From Tenrec ecaudatus (taxonomy: Eukaryota; Chordata; Mammalia; Afrosoricida; Tenrecidae), in assembly GCF_050624435.1 (NCBI RefSeq), contig NC_134539.1, positions 43,246,001-43,310,000 on the forward strand: a stretch of 64,000 nucleotides of DNA, given 5' to 3'. The position numbers and the translations under genes are program-made. This document shows positions 34,879 through 44,826 of this stretch, piece by piece; the first letter of the stretch is position 1, and each line of letters begins with the position of its first letter. Below the pieces are notes generated by a model. That model was given only the letters and a program-made list of their open reading frames with translations, did not search any database and was not told where the DNA came from.

Positions 34879-35889
34879 ATAAGGAAGATTGAAGAAGAAT
34901 CAGTACATTTGACTCACAGTGCTGGGGAAGAAGAGTTAAAGTACCAGGGCCTACCAAAAGAATGAACAAGTCTATCTTGAAAGAAATATAGCCACAGTGC
35001 TCCTTAGAGTTAAGAATGGCAAGGCTTCATCTCATGTACTTTGGATACGTTGTCCGGAGAGATTAGTCACTGGAGAAGGACATCATGCTTGGTAGAGGGG
35101 CAGTGAAAAAGAAGAAGGCCCTTGAAAAAGTGGCTTAACACAGTGGTTGCAACAATGGGATGAAGCATAAAGAGACCGTTGTTAGGATGGTGCAGGACCT
35201 GACAGTGTTTTCTTCTGTTTTACATAGGGTTGATAGGAGTCGGAACTGACTCAATGACACCTAACATCACCAATAACAATCTCCCATGATGAAATATAAA
35301 ATAATGTAACCATTTCCAGGATGAGATCTGCTATTAGCAACCAATCAATTGAAAGAAAGCCTCCTTAAGAATTTGTCCTGATTCCAATATAAATGGAAAC
35401 TGTGGAATGCTTACATGCTTTTTTCTGGGTTTGGATACTGTATCTAGCTCATCCACCCACCCTTGATTTTTGGATTCAAGGCAATGCCCTGTGTTTTGCC
35501 TGCCAATCTTGGGGGTTGTTGGTAGCCTGCCACCTTGCATATCAACCTTGGATTAATTTGCCTCTGTAGCCATATAACTTGCTGATCTTGGGTTCATTAG
35601 CTTGACATCTATGTGAGTCACAGTTTAATATCTAATCCATGGACTTGGAGTTTGCCTTCCTCTACAATTTTGTAGGCCATTTCTTTGATCTAAACCTCTC
35701 CCTATATATAAATATATAAGTTTCACTGGTTTTGCTTCTCTAGAGGACCCAGACGAAGGTACTGATATTCAAAAGCCATAGCATAAGATCAAGAACCAAA
35801 GCTATTACAGTAAAAAGTTCAAACTTCACTAAAGGCATTAATGAAAACCAAGGAGCCAGTTGAAGGAAGGAATGGTATCGGAGCTTACA

Positions 35890-36450
35890 TGGTAAGAATC
35901 CAGTTTGCAGAAGTCTATGGATATCAATGAGATCCCAAGATCTATTTGTGGGAACTGCAAAGGGAATAAGCCTCCAATGAATTCCTTCTATTCACAATTG
36001 AGGGATGGGAGGAAAATGGGTACTAAGCATAATGCAGACATACATTGACTTGAATGGTTAAAACCTCGGCAGTCCATGCCCCATCTGATGCACGCTGGGC
36101 CTGGTTTGGTTGTCAGTATTTTCTGTATTTTTGTTTGTTCATATTAGGGAGTATCCCAGAGGAGTTATGTCATTGGAAGTCACCCGCTTGAAGTTGTGTT
36201 ACATTTTTTGGTATATGAAGCTGAAGATTGATGAACCTATAGGGACAGCAAGTAAAATAAGGGTTTCAGTGGCCAGATGGGGATAGGGATGGGAGGGTTC
36301 AAAGGGAGACGATGTCAAGGAGGCCAGGAAAGAAAAGAATGTTTGGAAACGGATTGTGGTAGCAATTGTACAAATGTGCTTGATGTGACTGAACTATGAA
36401 ATTACATGATATATGTATTAACTCCAAATTAATAATATTAAAAAAATAAA
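35890..36450 (+). mobile_element. L1-like 3' UTR (second subfamily) inside RTE
   Basis: 560 bp interrupting the RTE between its AAGGAGCCAGTTGAAGG and GGAATTGATGTACTACC blocks. It has a purine/G-rich stretch near 36270-36300, then CAATTGTACAAATGTGCTTG and an A-rich end. It is the longest example of this subfamily in the window. Confidence 0.7.
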
Positions 36451-37301
36451 AACAAGGAGTGAGGAATTGATGTACTACCAACTGATATGTTTCAATAGAG
36501 AGATTTAATGTTGAAATACTCATTCATCTAGGCCAAGAAATTTGAAAGGCAGCTACCTGGCCTACTACTGGAAGAGATCCATGTTTGTGCCTATGTTAAT
36601 GAAAAGAGATAGAACAGAACATGGAAATCATGGAGGATTATCATTAAAAGCAAAATTTTTGCTGAAGACAGTGAATAAACAGTTGCCGTGTATATTGGCA
36701 GGTAATTTGCAGAAATTCAAGGTGAAGCTAACCCAACAATGGTTGCAGCATGATATTGGCAGGGAGCTGCCAGAATTCAGTCCAAATTCAGAAGAGGATG
36801 TGGAACAGGGGTATCATTGATGATGTTAGGTGGATACAGGCTGAAAGCAGATAAACTAGTGAAGCAGCAGGCAGGAAACCAGATAACCCACGGGCAAATT
36901 TGCTGCCAAAGATCTTTTTAAAGGGTTTAAAAGTCAAGATGTCACTTTGAGGACTGACGGGCACCTAGACTGAGTCAGGATCTTTTAAGTCACCTCATAT
37001 GCACTCAAAAGCTAGACAGCGAATAAGAAATAATCTATTGCCTTTGAATATGGAGTTGGTGAAGAATATTAAATTTACCGTGGACAGGAAGTACAACAAA
37101 CAAACCTATACTTTTGAAAGAAGTACAGATAGAATGTTCCTTAGAAATGTGAAGGATGAAATTTTGTTTCATGTGCTTTGGACATGTTATCAGGAGAGAC
37201 CAGTCCCTGGAGAAGGAAATTATGTTTGTTAAAGTAGAATTTCAACAATGACAAAAAATAAGACCCTCAACAAGATGGACTGACTCAATACATAAAACAA
37301 T

Positions 37302-37819
37302 TGTGTTTGTCTGGGTACTTTAGGGAAACAAATCCACAGAAACTCATGTATAAGAGAAAGTTTTATATAAAGGATAAGTGCACATAAAGAAAACATCCCA
37401 ACCCAGTGCTGTCCAAGCCCACAAGTCCAACATTAACTCATATGTCCGACACCAATCCACAAAGTCCTCTTCCATCTCACAAAACACAGACAATGATGCC
37501 GACTGCAGGAGGAAAGCTGAGTCAGTGAATGTGTAAGCATCTCAGCGCTGGCAGGGGTCTCCACCCAGGTGCTCCAGCACCCAGGGCTGCACCAGGGTAC
37601 GTCCATGTGGCTTCTCCTCAGGGATGTCTTGCAGGAAGTGAGTCTTGCCAGCCGAAGCAGGGAACTGGCTAAGGCAACTGCACCCTGGTCCGACCACTAC
37701 AAAGCAAGAGACCCGAGAACTAGAAAGGCGAGGCTCACTGAGCCATTTTATCCCTTCAACCTTCAATTAACCCCACATGTGTTTATCAGCCAGGTTGGCA
37801 CAATAAACTAACTACCTCA
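37302..37819 (-). mobile_element. Solo LTR in RTE, antisense, with 5-bp TSD
   Basis: 518 bp with plus-strand ends TGTGTTTGTC and CTACCTCA, the reverse complement of TG...CA. It is flanked by ACAAT (37297-37301) and ATAAT (37820-37824). The central part shares GTAAGCATCTCAGCGCTGGC and CAGGGGTCTCCAC with the reverse of 50390-50430. RTE sequence resumes immediately after it. A 5-bp duplication suits an ERV-L-type integration. Solo, with no internal genes. Confidence 0.8.
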
Positions 37820-37967
37820 ATAATGGACTCAAACATAACAATGATTGTGCAGATGGCATCGGACTCAACAGTGCTTTGTCCGGTTGTAGGGTTCTCATTA
37901 AGGAGTGCCTTGTAGGGGTCACATTGAGTAGGAAGTGGCTTGATGGTACCTATGGACAACAACAACA

Positions 37968-38436
37968 TGTATGTATATTGTAACAATGGCCTCAAATTCT
38001 GTGCAGAATGAGGCACTCTGTAGGTTAATAAAAATAGATATGAAGCAAAGTTTGCTAAATCAGCCTTTGGCACGATGATTAATCAAGGAAAGGAAAACCT
38101 AAAATTGATTTCAGTCTCTCTCCTCATTTACATCAAATTTTTCATCACCTTATTCTCTTGAGAGGGGAATACTAGATGAATAAAATGTTCAAGAAAAGGC
38201 TAAGAGGAGTAGTTTAGTGGTTGGTGGCTTGTCTCTTACTCTCCTGGTCTGCAAAGCACCCAAACTAGGATTCTATACATCATTACCTTTCCACAGCCAC
38301 ATGACTGTCTGAAATAATGAAAGTATTGGAAAGAGCAGGTGATTCATTGGAAAGACTTCCCCTTTTTGATGTCCAACTGCGGGGACTTAACTGTTCATTT
38401 AATGTCTTTGCCATTCCACAAAGAGAGAAAAATTGA
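37968..38436. other. Unrecognised sequence
   Basis: No recognised gene or repeat. Confidence 0.4.
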
Positions 38437-38650
38437 AAGAACCCCTTGGTGACACAATAGTTACATGCTAGCACATAACCAATGTGGCTGTTATCCACAT
38501 TGTTGGAGGTATTATCTGCCAGCTGCTCTGTGGGAGCAAAGACCTGGAGATCTGCTCTGGTAAAGACTGTGGCCTGGGAACTCAACTAGGACAATACTAC
38601 TCTTCCCTGTCCTGATAGGGTTGCAATGAGTTGGATGGCATTTGGGTCAC
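38437..38650 (+). mobile_element. AfroSINE copy, diverged
   Basis: ACCCCTTGGTGACACAATAG start, AGCTGCTCTGTGGGAGCAAA and TAGGGTTGCAATGAGTTGGA body. The box-B region is disturbed by extra sequence. Confidence 0.65.
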
Positions 38651-39075
38651 AATAAGGTCATTTTAGTATGAAAATGAGAAGAAACTTCATAAAATCTCAT
38701 TTCATTTCATGATGAATTTGGGGCTTCTCTGTAATCGTCCCTCAGCTTCTATTTATAGTGTGATTTCAGCACTTCTTCCACCTTACCCAGACTGGATCTC
38801 CACCCAGGATCCATTCACCCGCCTCACCGTTTCTCTTTCTGGACTGCCCTCTCCACCCTTTGCTTGCATGGGAGACTCCTCGGCAACCTTCCAAGCCCAG
38901 TTCCAATACCACCGCTTGACAAAGATGTTAAAATAAATCTCAAACGGCATGTAGGGCACACTATGATACCTGTGAGTAGAGAACACAATTTTCTCACAAT
39001 CCATCTATAGCTCAGATAAATATTGTGCTACAGTGAACTTGGTTGATAGAAATTAAATAGTAGGCAGTAGTGAGG
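38651..39075. other. Unrecognised sequence
   Basis: No recognised element. Two opposing short frames (38709-38936 and 38783-39004) have no motif. Confidence 0.35.
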
Positions 39076-39255
39076 AGCCCCTGTCACTCAGCAGTTAAGC
39101 ACAAGATTTAGGACTAATAATGGAAAGATTGGAAGTTCTAGCCCACTAGCTGCTCTGCGAAGATTGTTTTACAGTGTTGAAAACACTATGGGGCAGTTCT
39201 AGCCTGATCTATAGGGTAGGTTTGCTGATGAACTGGACTGCTTAGTTTGTGGCTG
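39076..39255 (+). mobile_element. AfroSINE copy, first arm of inverted pair
   Basis: GGAGCCCCTGTCACTCAGCA start, GCTGCTCTGCG and ACTATGGGGCAGTTCTAGCC body. An antisense copy follows 42 bp later. Confidence 0.75.
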
Positions 39256-39297
39256 TCAATTAAAAAAGGAAAAATGACCAATCAATGATATAAGCAG

Positions 39298-39431
39298 GAT
39301 TTCTGAGATTGGAAATTGTAATAGGAGCAGAGAGGTTCATCTTTCTCCTGTGGAGCAACTGGGAAGTTTGAACCAGCAACCTGTGGCTAGTAGTCCAGCA
39401 CTTACCCAAGAGTGCCACCAGGGGTCCTTGT
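39298..39431 (-). mobile_element. AfroSINE copy, second arm of inverted pair
   Basis: CATCTTTCTCCTGTGGAGCA, AGTTTGAACCAGCAACCTG and GAGTGCCACCAGGGGTCCTT are the reverse of the tRNA-like half. With the preceding sense copy it could form a long RNA hairpin if transcribed. Confidence 0.8.
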
Positions 39432-39559
39432 GAAGATAGCACCCCCTATTTGCAAAAGTTATCAGAAAGAAGAAACACCATATATTAAGTCAAGGTGTTT
39501 TATAAGCCAGGCAAGCTCATTTTTTATCAAGTCAATATTGAGTCATAGGACTCATTAGA

Positions 39560-39693
39560 ATTGAGGCTCAAAAATGTAATGGCCTATTTGAAGTTAGCTA
39601 CCTAGACTTATGTGAAGTTACAGAGCTAGGACTCAAACCCAGAGATTTTGTTCTTTAACCTCATCGAGTAACTACAGAATAAAATTGACCAAT
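39560..39693 (+). repeat. Duplicate of MIR segment 42521-42655
   Basis: About 91% identical by eye to 42521-42655, in the same orientation, from ATTGAGGCTCAAAAA to TACAGAATA. MIR copies normally differ far more than this, so it is a local duplication. It ends exactly where an antisense L1 begins. Confidence 0.75.
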
Positions 39694-40862
39694 TAAAAAA
39701 TTTTTTATTGGGGGCTTGTACAATTCCTCACCATCCATCCATCCATCCATTGTGTCAAGCACATTTGTACATATATTGACATCATCATTCTAAAAACATT
39801 TGCTATCCACTTGAGCCTCTGGTATCAGCTCCTCATTTCCCCCTCCCTCCCTGCTCTCCCATTCCCTATTAGCCCTTGATAATTTATAAATTATTATTAT
39901 TTTGTCATATCTTACAACATCCGGCATCTCCCTTCACCCACTTCTCTGCTGCCTGTCCTCCAAGGAGGAGGTTATGTATAGAGCCTTGTAATCTGTTCCC
40001 CACTTCTCCCTCACCTTCCCTCCACCCTCCCAGTATCACCACTCCCACCACTGGTCCTAAGGGATTCATCTATCCTGGATTCCCTGTGTTTCCAGTTCCT
40101 ATCTATGCCAGTGTACATCCTCTGGTCCAGCCAGATTTGTAAGGTACAATTGGGATCACGATAGTGGGGGGGAGGAAGCATTCAAGAACTAGAGGAAAAT
40201 TGTATTTTTAATCATTGCTACACTGCACCCTTACTGGCTCATTTCCTCCGCACAGTCCTTCTGCAAGGGGATGTCCAATTTCCCACATATGGGCCCTGGG
40301 TCCCCACTGCACACTCCCCCTTATTCACAATGCTATGATTTTATTTTTGTCTTTGATGTCTGATCCCTGATCCCTTCGATACCTTGTGATCTCACAGGCT
40401 GGTGTGCTTCTTCCATGTGGGCTTTCTTTTTTCTCAATTAGATGGTCCCTTGTTTATCTTCCAGGCTATAGGACCCCAGATTCTATGTCTTCTGAGAGTG
40501 GGCACCCTAAGCTTTCTTCACTGCATTTGCTTATGCACCTGCTTTGTCTTCAGCCATCGTGTCAGGGTAGGCTGTTGTGCTTCTTCCATGTGGGTTTTTT
40601 TGTTTCTTAGCTAGATAGCTGCTTGTTTATCTTCAAGCCTTTTAGATCCCAGATGCTATATCTTTTGATAGCCGGGCACCATCAGCTTTCTTCACCCCTT
40701 TTGCTATGTACCTGCTTTGTCCTCAGCGATCATTCGGAACAGGCTGATGTGCTTCTTCCATGTGGGTTTTGTTGTTTCTCAGCTAGATGGCTGCTTGTTT
40801 ATCTTCAGGCCTTTAAGACTTCAGATGCTATATCTTTTGCTAACCAGGCACCACCAGCTTTC
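39694..40862 (-). mobile_element. L1 3' UTR, antisense, with triplicated unit
   Basis: It starts with the reverse of the L1 end (TTTTTTATTGGGGGCTTG) and a (CCAT)n patch, and continues to a region with about three tandem units. No target-site duplication is visible: the two flanks are halves of a duplicated MIR in opposite orientation. Confidence 0.85.
40397..40862 (-). repeat. Tandem units (173 and 172 bp) in L1 3' UTR
   Basis: GGCT(G/T)(G/T)TGTGCTTCTTCC-type starts occur at 40397, 40570 and 40742. Each is followed by the AGATGG/AGATAGCTGCTTG block and GGCACC...AGCTTTC. The last unit is truncated at the 5' end of the element. The unit corresponds to the inner 172 bp of the 248-bp unit at 10956-11450. 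Confidence 0.85.
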
Positions 40863-40873
40863 TGGTTGAATCG

Positions 40874-41024
40874 AGTGAAGCCTCACTTGTAAAGTGCTTT
40901 AAAAAACGTCTGAGGATTAAATAAGATAATGCATGGGAAAATGCCCAGGACAATGGCAAGCAAAGTGTAAATTCTTAGCCTAGAGGAGTACAGGGAAAAA
41001 CTGGTAGGCAGGCTCATCTCCAAT
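40874..41024 (-). repeat. Inverted duplicate of 42367-42517
   Basis: The reverse complement of this segment matches 42367-42517 at roughly 90% by eye, including GGAGATGAGCCTGCCTA and CTCCTCTAGGCTAAGAATTT. Together with 39560-39693 it makes up a split and partly inverted copy of 42367-42655. Confidence 0.75.
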
Positions 41025-41032
41025 ATCTAAGA

Positions 41033-41092
41033 ACAATTATGGATTTTTATAAGAGCTGTAAGAGCCCCCAATAAAAGGATTTATTAAACAAA
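41033..41092 (+). mobile_element. L1 3' terminus only, sense
   Basis: Sixty bases: ATTTTTATAAGAGCTGTAAG and AGCCCCCAATAAAAGGATTT followed by an A-rich end. An extremely truncated L1, immediately followed by a headless SINE. Confidence 0.8.
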
Positions 41093-41097
41093 AAAAC

Positions 41098-41255
41098 CAC
41101 CTTCCACCAGCTATTCTATGACGGCCTGCTTCCCTAAATATTCACAGCCTTGGAAACCCAGTAGGACAGTTCTCCTCTGTCCTACAGGGATGCTTTACTC
41201 TTTCCTATATGATGAGCTGTAATCAATGTAACAGCGGCGGATTGGTTTATTTGTT
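41098..41255 (+). mobile_element. AfroSINE lacking its promoter half
   Basis: It begins at CCACCTTCCACCAGCTATTC and continues with the body (TAGGACAGTTCTCCTCTGTC) to GCGGCGGATTGGTTTATTTG. The tRNA-like part is missing. Confidence 0.7.
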
Positions 41256-42366
41256 TGATGTTTTTGTTATGATTAGGATGGGTTGATCTAAATTTGTGTT
41301 CAGTCTCATGGACAACACCAAATCAAATTTAGGTATGCTTAATGGTTAGCTATGCTATATCAATAGTCATCAAGCCATGTGCTGGATATGGGAGAGATGC
41401 AATAGAAGATGAATCATGGTGAGTCCCCAGAGTGCATTGTGCTAGGTGCGGATTTTATCCAAACCGAGGAGTGGAGAAATTCACTCCAGCAACAGATCAA
41501 AACTTGGAGTCATCTCTCCAGTTGACAGGGAGCCACGATCACCTGTGCTGACCTAAGAGAACTGCTCCTTGGATTATGGAAGGTTGTCAGAGACATATTT
41601 TGTTCACTTAGCCAAGGGAGCTGCATCAGCATCTTAGAAGATTGCTGAACTCAACGATTTAGAGAGCCCTCCATCTTCTCCCCATCAGGACACCACAGCA
41701 GTAGTGAGGTGAGAGAATGAGCGTGTTCAGACAGGGGCAAGTTGATTTAAACGCAGTCCCTGCTCACGCTGACAATGGGGATCCAAACAGTGGAAATCTC
41801 ATTTTAACCGCGAGTGTTCTTCATTTGGGCAATGGCTTTTTTCAGAAAGACCTTTGTGCAAGCCAGATTTTATGAAACAGGGAATCTAATAGCTGTCTGG
41901 GAAGATCATCATTTGAAGGAATTCACTGAGGTGTCTGAGAAAAAAAAATTTGTGTTTATGTGTGACGACTGTGTTGTTATTTTTTTCTTCATTCGTAAGT
42001 TTGTAAATTGGTTAGTGTTGAAGCATGAAATCCAAAGTGTGCTTGTTTTAAATGTCCCCATGGATTTCTAAATTATTACAACTTGCTTATATGATCGTGC
42101 ACTTATATAGGACTTTATCTAGTATTTCTAACTTCTGGATTTTATTGGAGGTTAATTAAATTGAACGAACCTGGACTGTTTGCTCTATTTGGAACACCGT
42201 GTAAATCCAGTTCTTTGACGTCTCATGAAGCAAACAATCATGTCTTTCAACTATCCTCTTCCAGAGGAGAGCTGGCTCTTAAATCCTCAAAGATATGTCT
42301 ATGGAAATGCAAAAGCATCTGGGTAGTTGTGCTTTCTTGTCATTCCTTGCTCTTAATGTATGTTTG
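41256..42366. other. Repeat-poor unrecognised block
   Basis: No recognised repeat. AT-rich around 41940-42160. An 85-codon frame at 41814-42071 runs through homopolymer-rich sequence and is not convincing. Confidence 0.4.
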
Positions 42367-42655
42367 AGATGTTGGAGATGAGCCTGCCTATCAGTTTTGC
42401 CCTGTGCTCCTCTAGGCTAAGAATTTACACTGTGCTTGCCATTGTCCTGGGAATTTCCCCATGCATTATCTTATTTAAACCTCAGACTTTTTAAAAAAGC
42501 ACTTTACAAGTGAGGCTACAATTGAGGCTCAAAAAATGAAATGGTCCATTTGAAGTTAGATACCTAGACTTATTTGAAGTTACAGATCTAGGACTCAAAC
42601 CCAGAGATTTTGTTCTTTAGCCTCATCAAGTACCTACAGAATACAATGGACTAAT
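42367..42655 (-). repeat. MIR, antisense: intact copy of the local duplication
   Basis: Contiguous MIR-like sequence in reverse orientation (CATGCATTATCTTATTTAAA, AAGTTACAGATCTAGGACTC, AAACCCAGAGATTTTG). Its left part recurs inverted at 40874-41024 and its right part directly at 39560-39693. Because it is uninterrupted here, this copy is likely ancestral. Confidence 0.75.
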
Positions 42656-42769
42656 GGTTTGAATCAAGAGTGAAGGCCATGAGAGTGAAGGGGAGAATTT
42701 CAACCTAGTGACTAAAGATATAGTTGGCAAAGAATGAAAAGAGCTCTTTCCATGGTTATCATAACCATC

Positions 42770-42990
42770 TGGCTACCATTAATCAAGTGCTTGCCATGAG
42801 CCAGGCACCGTGTGTTAAGTGTTCCTCATTAAAACACACAGGATTCCCATGAAGCACTGCCTTCTTATCCGATTCTGCAGAGGAAGACATTGAGGCACTG
42901 AGATTTAAGACGACTTGCCCCAGGCTGGTCAACTTAATAAGCAGGTCGTTTGCACTCAGGCCTCTGCTATCTCCTCTCAAGTTTGTTCCC
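42770..42990 (-). repeat. MIR, antisense
   Basis: AAGTGCTTGCCATGAGCCAG, GAGGAAGACATTGAGGCACT and AGACGACTTGCCCCAGGCTG follow the reverse MIR consensus closely. Confidence 0.7.
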
Positions 42991-43617
42991 TTCCTGGACT
43001 ACTCTGCCACTCCTCAGACCAACTCTTGAAATGTAAATGCCTTCGCCCATTCATAACAACTGGAATTTAGGCCCATGTCCAAGGTTTGTTCAATAATATC
43101 CGAGGCCACAAGCCATCCAACAATCTTCTTTGTAGCTGAAAAACCAGTATTTTCTTTAATTATTTTTCCCTTTGATGCTGCAAAAGCAGCAAAATATAGA
43201 ACTTATCTTCCTCAAAGTGCTGCAGAGGCTTAAAATACAGCAAGATAGTTCTTTTTAGGAATCAATTATATATATATTGTATGTATACATAGTTTAAAAA
43301 GTCAAGTAGTTCTGCAAGACATAATGAGAAACAGCAATCTTCTGTCTCCTCCTCTTTTACCCCCGTCCCACTTCCTCGAGCTACTGCTTCTAGGTTTACA
43401 ATATCATGGATGCACTGCCATTTCTTTTCCTGTAGTTTTAGCTGTTAGCTGTTGTCTTCTTACCATAGAATATGAGGATTGAACTCTAATCCCTTTCAAC
43501 ATCTCCCTCCCACTCCACTGACTTCTGTTTTGTCTGGCGAAAGTCAGACTATTGTTTTTTGTTTGAACAAGATTCAATACTTTGCATTATTATAACTCCA
43601 ACAAAACAAAAAATAAA
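42991..43617. other. Unrecognised sequence
   Basis: No recognised element. Short AT alternation near 43267-43285. Confidence 0.4.
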
Positions 43618-43802
43618 TTCTCAGTCATTGAGTCGATTCTAACACACAGTGAGCCTGTAGGACAGACTAGAATTGCCCTGGGGATTTCCGAGACTGTAAA
43701 CCTTACTCATCATCTCTCTCCCTCAGTGTGGCTGGTGGTTTCAAACCACTGACCTTGTGGTTAGCTGCCCAGCATGTAACCCACTACGGCACCAGGGCTC
43801 CT
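43618..43802 (-). mobile_element. AfroSINE copy, antisense
   Basis: TCATTGAGTCGATTCTAACA, TGGTGGTTTCAAACCACTGA and GCACCAGGGCTCC. Full length and fairly well preserved. Confidence 0.85.
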
Positions 43803-44126
43803 TTGCAAACATAGTTTGCATCAGACACATGAATGGGAATTTAATTCAATTTCCTCCTCTGTGCAACTTTTAATTTCCATACAATCATTAATGGTCTCAT
43901 GTTCCTGTGAAATCTTGGATTCTTCAAGGCGAAAAGACCAATGTCCAGACTGTAACAGGAATTCCTAAAAATCAAAAGGAAAAGTCAGGGAACTAGTAGA
44001 AACTTGGGCAAAGGTATGAACACAGAATTCAAAAGAACACAAGCCTTATGATTAACACACACATGAAGAGATGCTCAATCTCATTGTTTTTAGGCAATGC
44101 CAAGTCAATTTCCACCCACAGAAATG
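43803..44126. other. Unrecognised sequence
   Basis: No recognised element. Confidence 0.35.
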
Positions 44127-44299
44127 GAAACTCACTGCCATTTAGATACTGACTCATTGTGACTTGGTGATTTCGTGGGTGTCGATCTTCACAGGAGCAG
44201 AAAGCCTCATCTTTCGCCCACAGAGAAGCTGATGGTTTTGAGCTACTGCCCTTGCGGTTGGCAGCTCGATGTGTAATCCACGATGCCACCGAGGCTCCT
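44127..44299 (-). mobile_element. AfroSINE copy, antisense
   Basis: AACTCACTGCCATTTAGATA, AGCTGATGGTTTTGAGCTAC and GATGCCACCGAGGCTCCTTT. It sits directly against the 3' end of the antisense RTE that follows. Confidence 0.85.
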
Positions 44300-44421
44300 T
44301 TTATACCCATAGTGACCCTAAATACAGCAGAACGAAACACTGCCTGGTCCTGCAGCATCCTCACAATGACCTTATGGAAGCCTATTGTTGCAGCCACTGT
44401 GTCTGTCCATCGTGGTGAGGG

Positions 44422-44556
44422 TCTTCTCTTCTTCTTCTTCTTCTTCTTCTTCTTCTTCTTCTTCTTCTTCTTCTTCTTCTTCTTCTTCTTCTCCTCCTCC
44501 TCCTCCTCCTCCTCCTCCTCCTCCTCCTCCTCCTCCTCCTCCTCCTCCTCCTCCTT
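44422..44556. repeat. Compound (TTC)n(TCC)n microsatellite
   Basis: About 135 bp of pure pyrimidine on the plus strand: roughly 22 TTC units to 44490, then about 21 TCC units. It arose within the RTE 3' region, where other copies have a short TCTTC-rich segment. The minus strand is all purine, GGA/GAA, so translations show poly-E/poly-K artefacts. Confidence 0.95.
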
Positions 44557-44614
44557 AAATTGCTGATCCTCTACCAAAAATGGTGCCCATTTCAAACACT
44601 GCCTTCTTGGAAAG

Positions 44615-44826
44615 GAACAAGATCTGCTGGCATAGTGGACTATGCCTTGGGCTGCTAAACATCAGATCAGCAGTTCGAAACCACCAGTCATTCTTCAAGG
44701 GAAAGGTGAGCCTTTCTACTCCCGTAAATATTTACAGTCTCAAAATTCCACAGGGGCAGTTCTACTCTGTCCTACATTGTTGCTGTGTGCTGGAATGGAC
44801 TCAATGGCTGTGAGTTTGGTTTTTGT
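44615..44826 (+). mobile_element. AfroSINE with intact pol III boxes, inside RTE
   Basis: The best-preserved internal promoter in the window: box A TGGCATAGTGG at 44628-44638 and box B AGTTCGAAACC at 44672-44682. The body is complete to GGCTGTGAGTTTGGTTTTTG. It inserted in opposite orientation to the surrounding RTE. Confidence 0.9.

Larger units (their letters stand above)
33065..35280 (+). mobile_element. RTE-clade LINE with internal deletion, inside LTR
   Basis: It carries the 5' end (TATCTGTCAGTTTGTGG), the 5' UTR (GATGGTGCCAGAAGATGAGC), the endonuclease region, and then a jump near 34375 from the linker to just before the RT catalytic motif. It continues to a complete 3' end (GACTCAATGACACCTAAC). 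About 1 kb of RT is missing compared with the copy at 44303-47675. Total 2.2 kb. Confidence 0.85.
32976..35761 (+). mobile_element. Solo LTR split by an RTE insertion
   Basis: LTR-like sequence at 32976-33064 (TGTAATAATTAACATTTTGT, GTCAACCTGGCTGGG) and about 35281-35761 (ending GAGGACCCAGACGAAGGTA) corresponds to the two ends of the LTRs at 50172 and 59366. Between them lies a second RTE copy. Flanking five-base words TTGAC and CTGAT are what remains of the duplication, and the host RTE sequence continues across them. No retroviral coding sequence accompanies it. Confidence 0.65.
31480..37967 (+). mobile_element. RTE-clade LINE broken into a nested stack
   Basis: One sense RTE copy can be followed through six interruptions. 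Its own sequence occupies about 31480-31831, 32543-32756, 32959-32975, 35767-35890, 36450-37301 and 37820-37967. Continuity is shown by the copy at 62450-63060, where the same blocks are adjacent (for example GAATTGGTTGAC followed by the AGATCAAGAACCAAAG block). The insertions are an L1, a SINE, an LTR carrying a second RTE, another L1 type and a second LTR. It ends in a GACAACAACAAC tail. There are no intact ORFs. Confidence 0.8.

Noticed and set aside
44029..44595. 188-codon minus-strand open frame with long glutamate and lysine runs
   Set aside because: It is a translation of the GAA/GGA microsatellite strand plus flanking SINE and RTE sequence. No protein family, and no support as a gene.
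44628..44682. tRNA gene candidate with good box A and box B
   Set aside because: The boxes belong to a tRNA-derived SINE. No tRNA cloverleaf is completed downstream and the same arrangement recurs in many copies.
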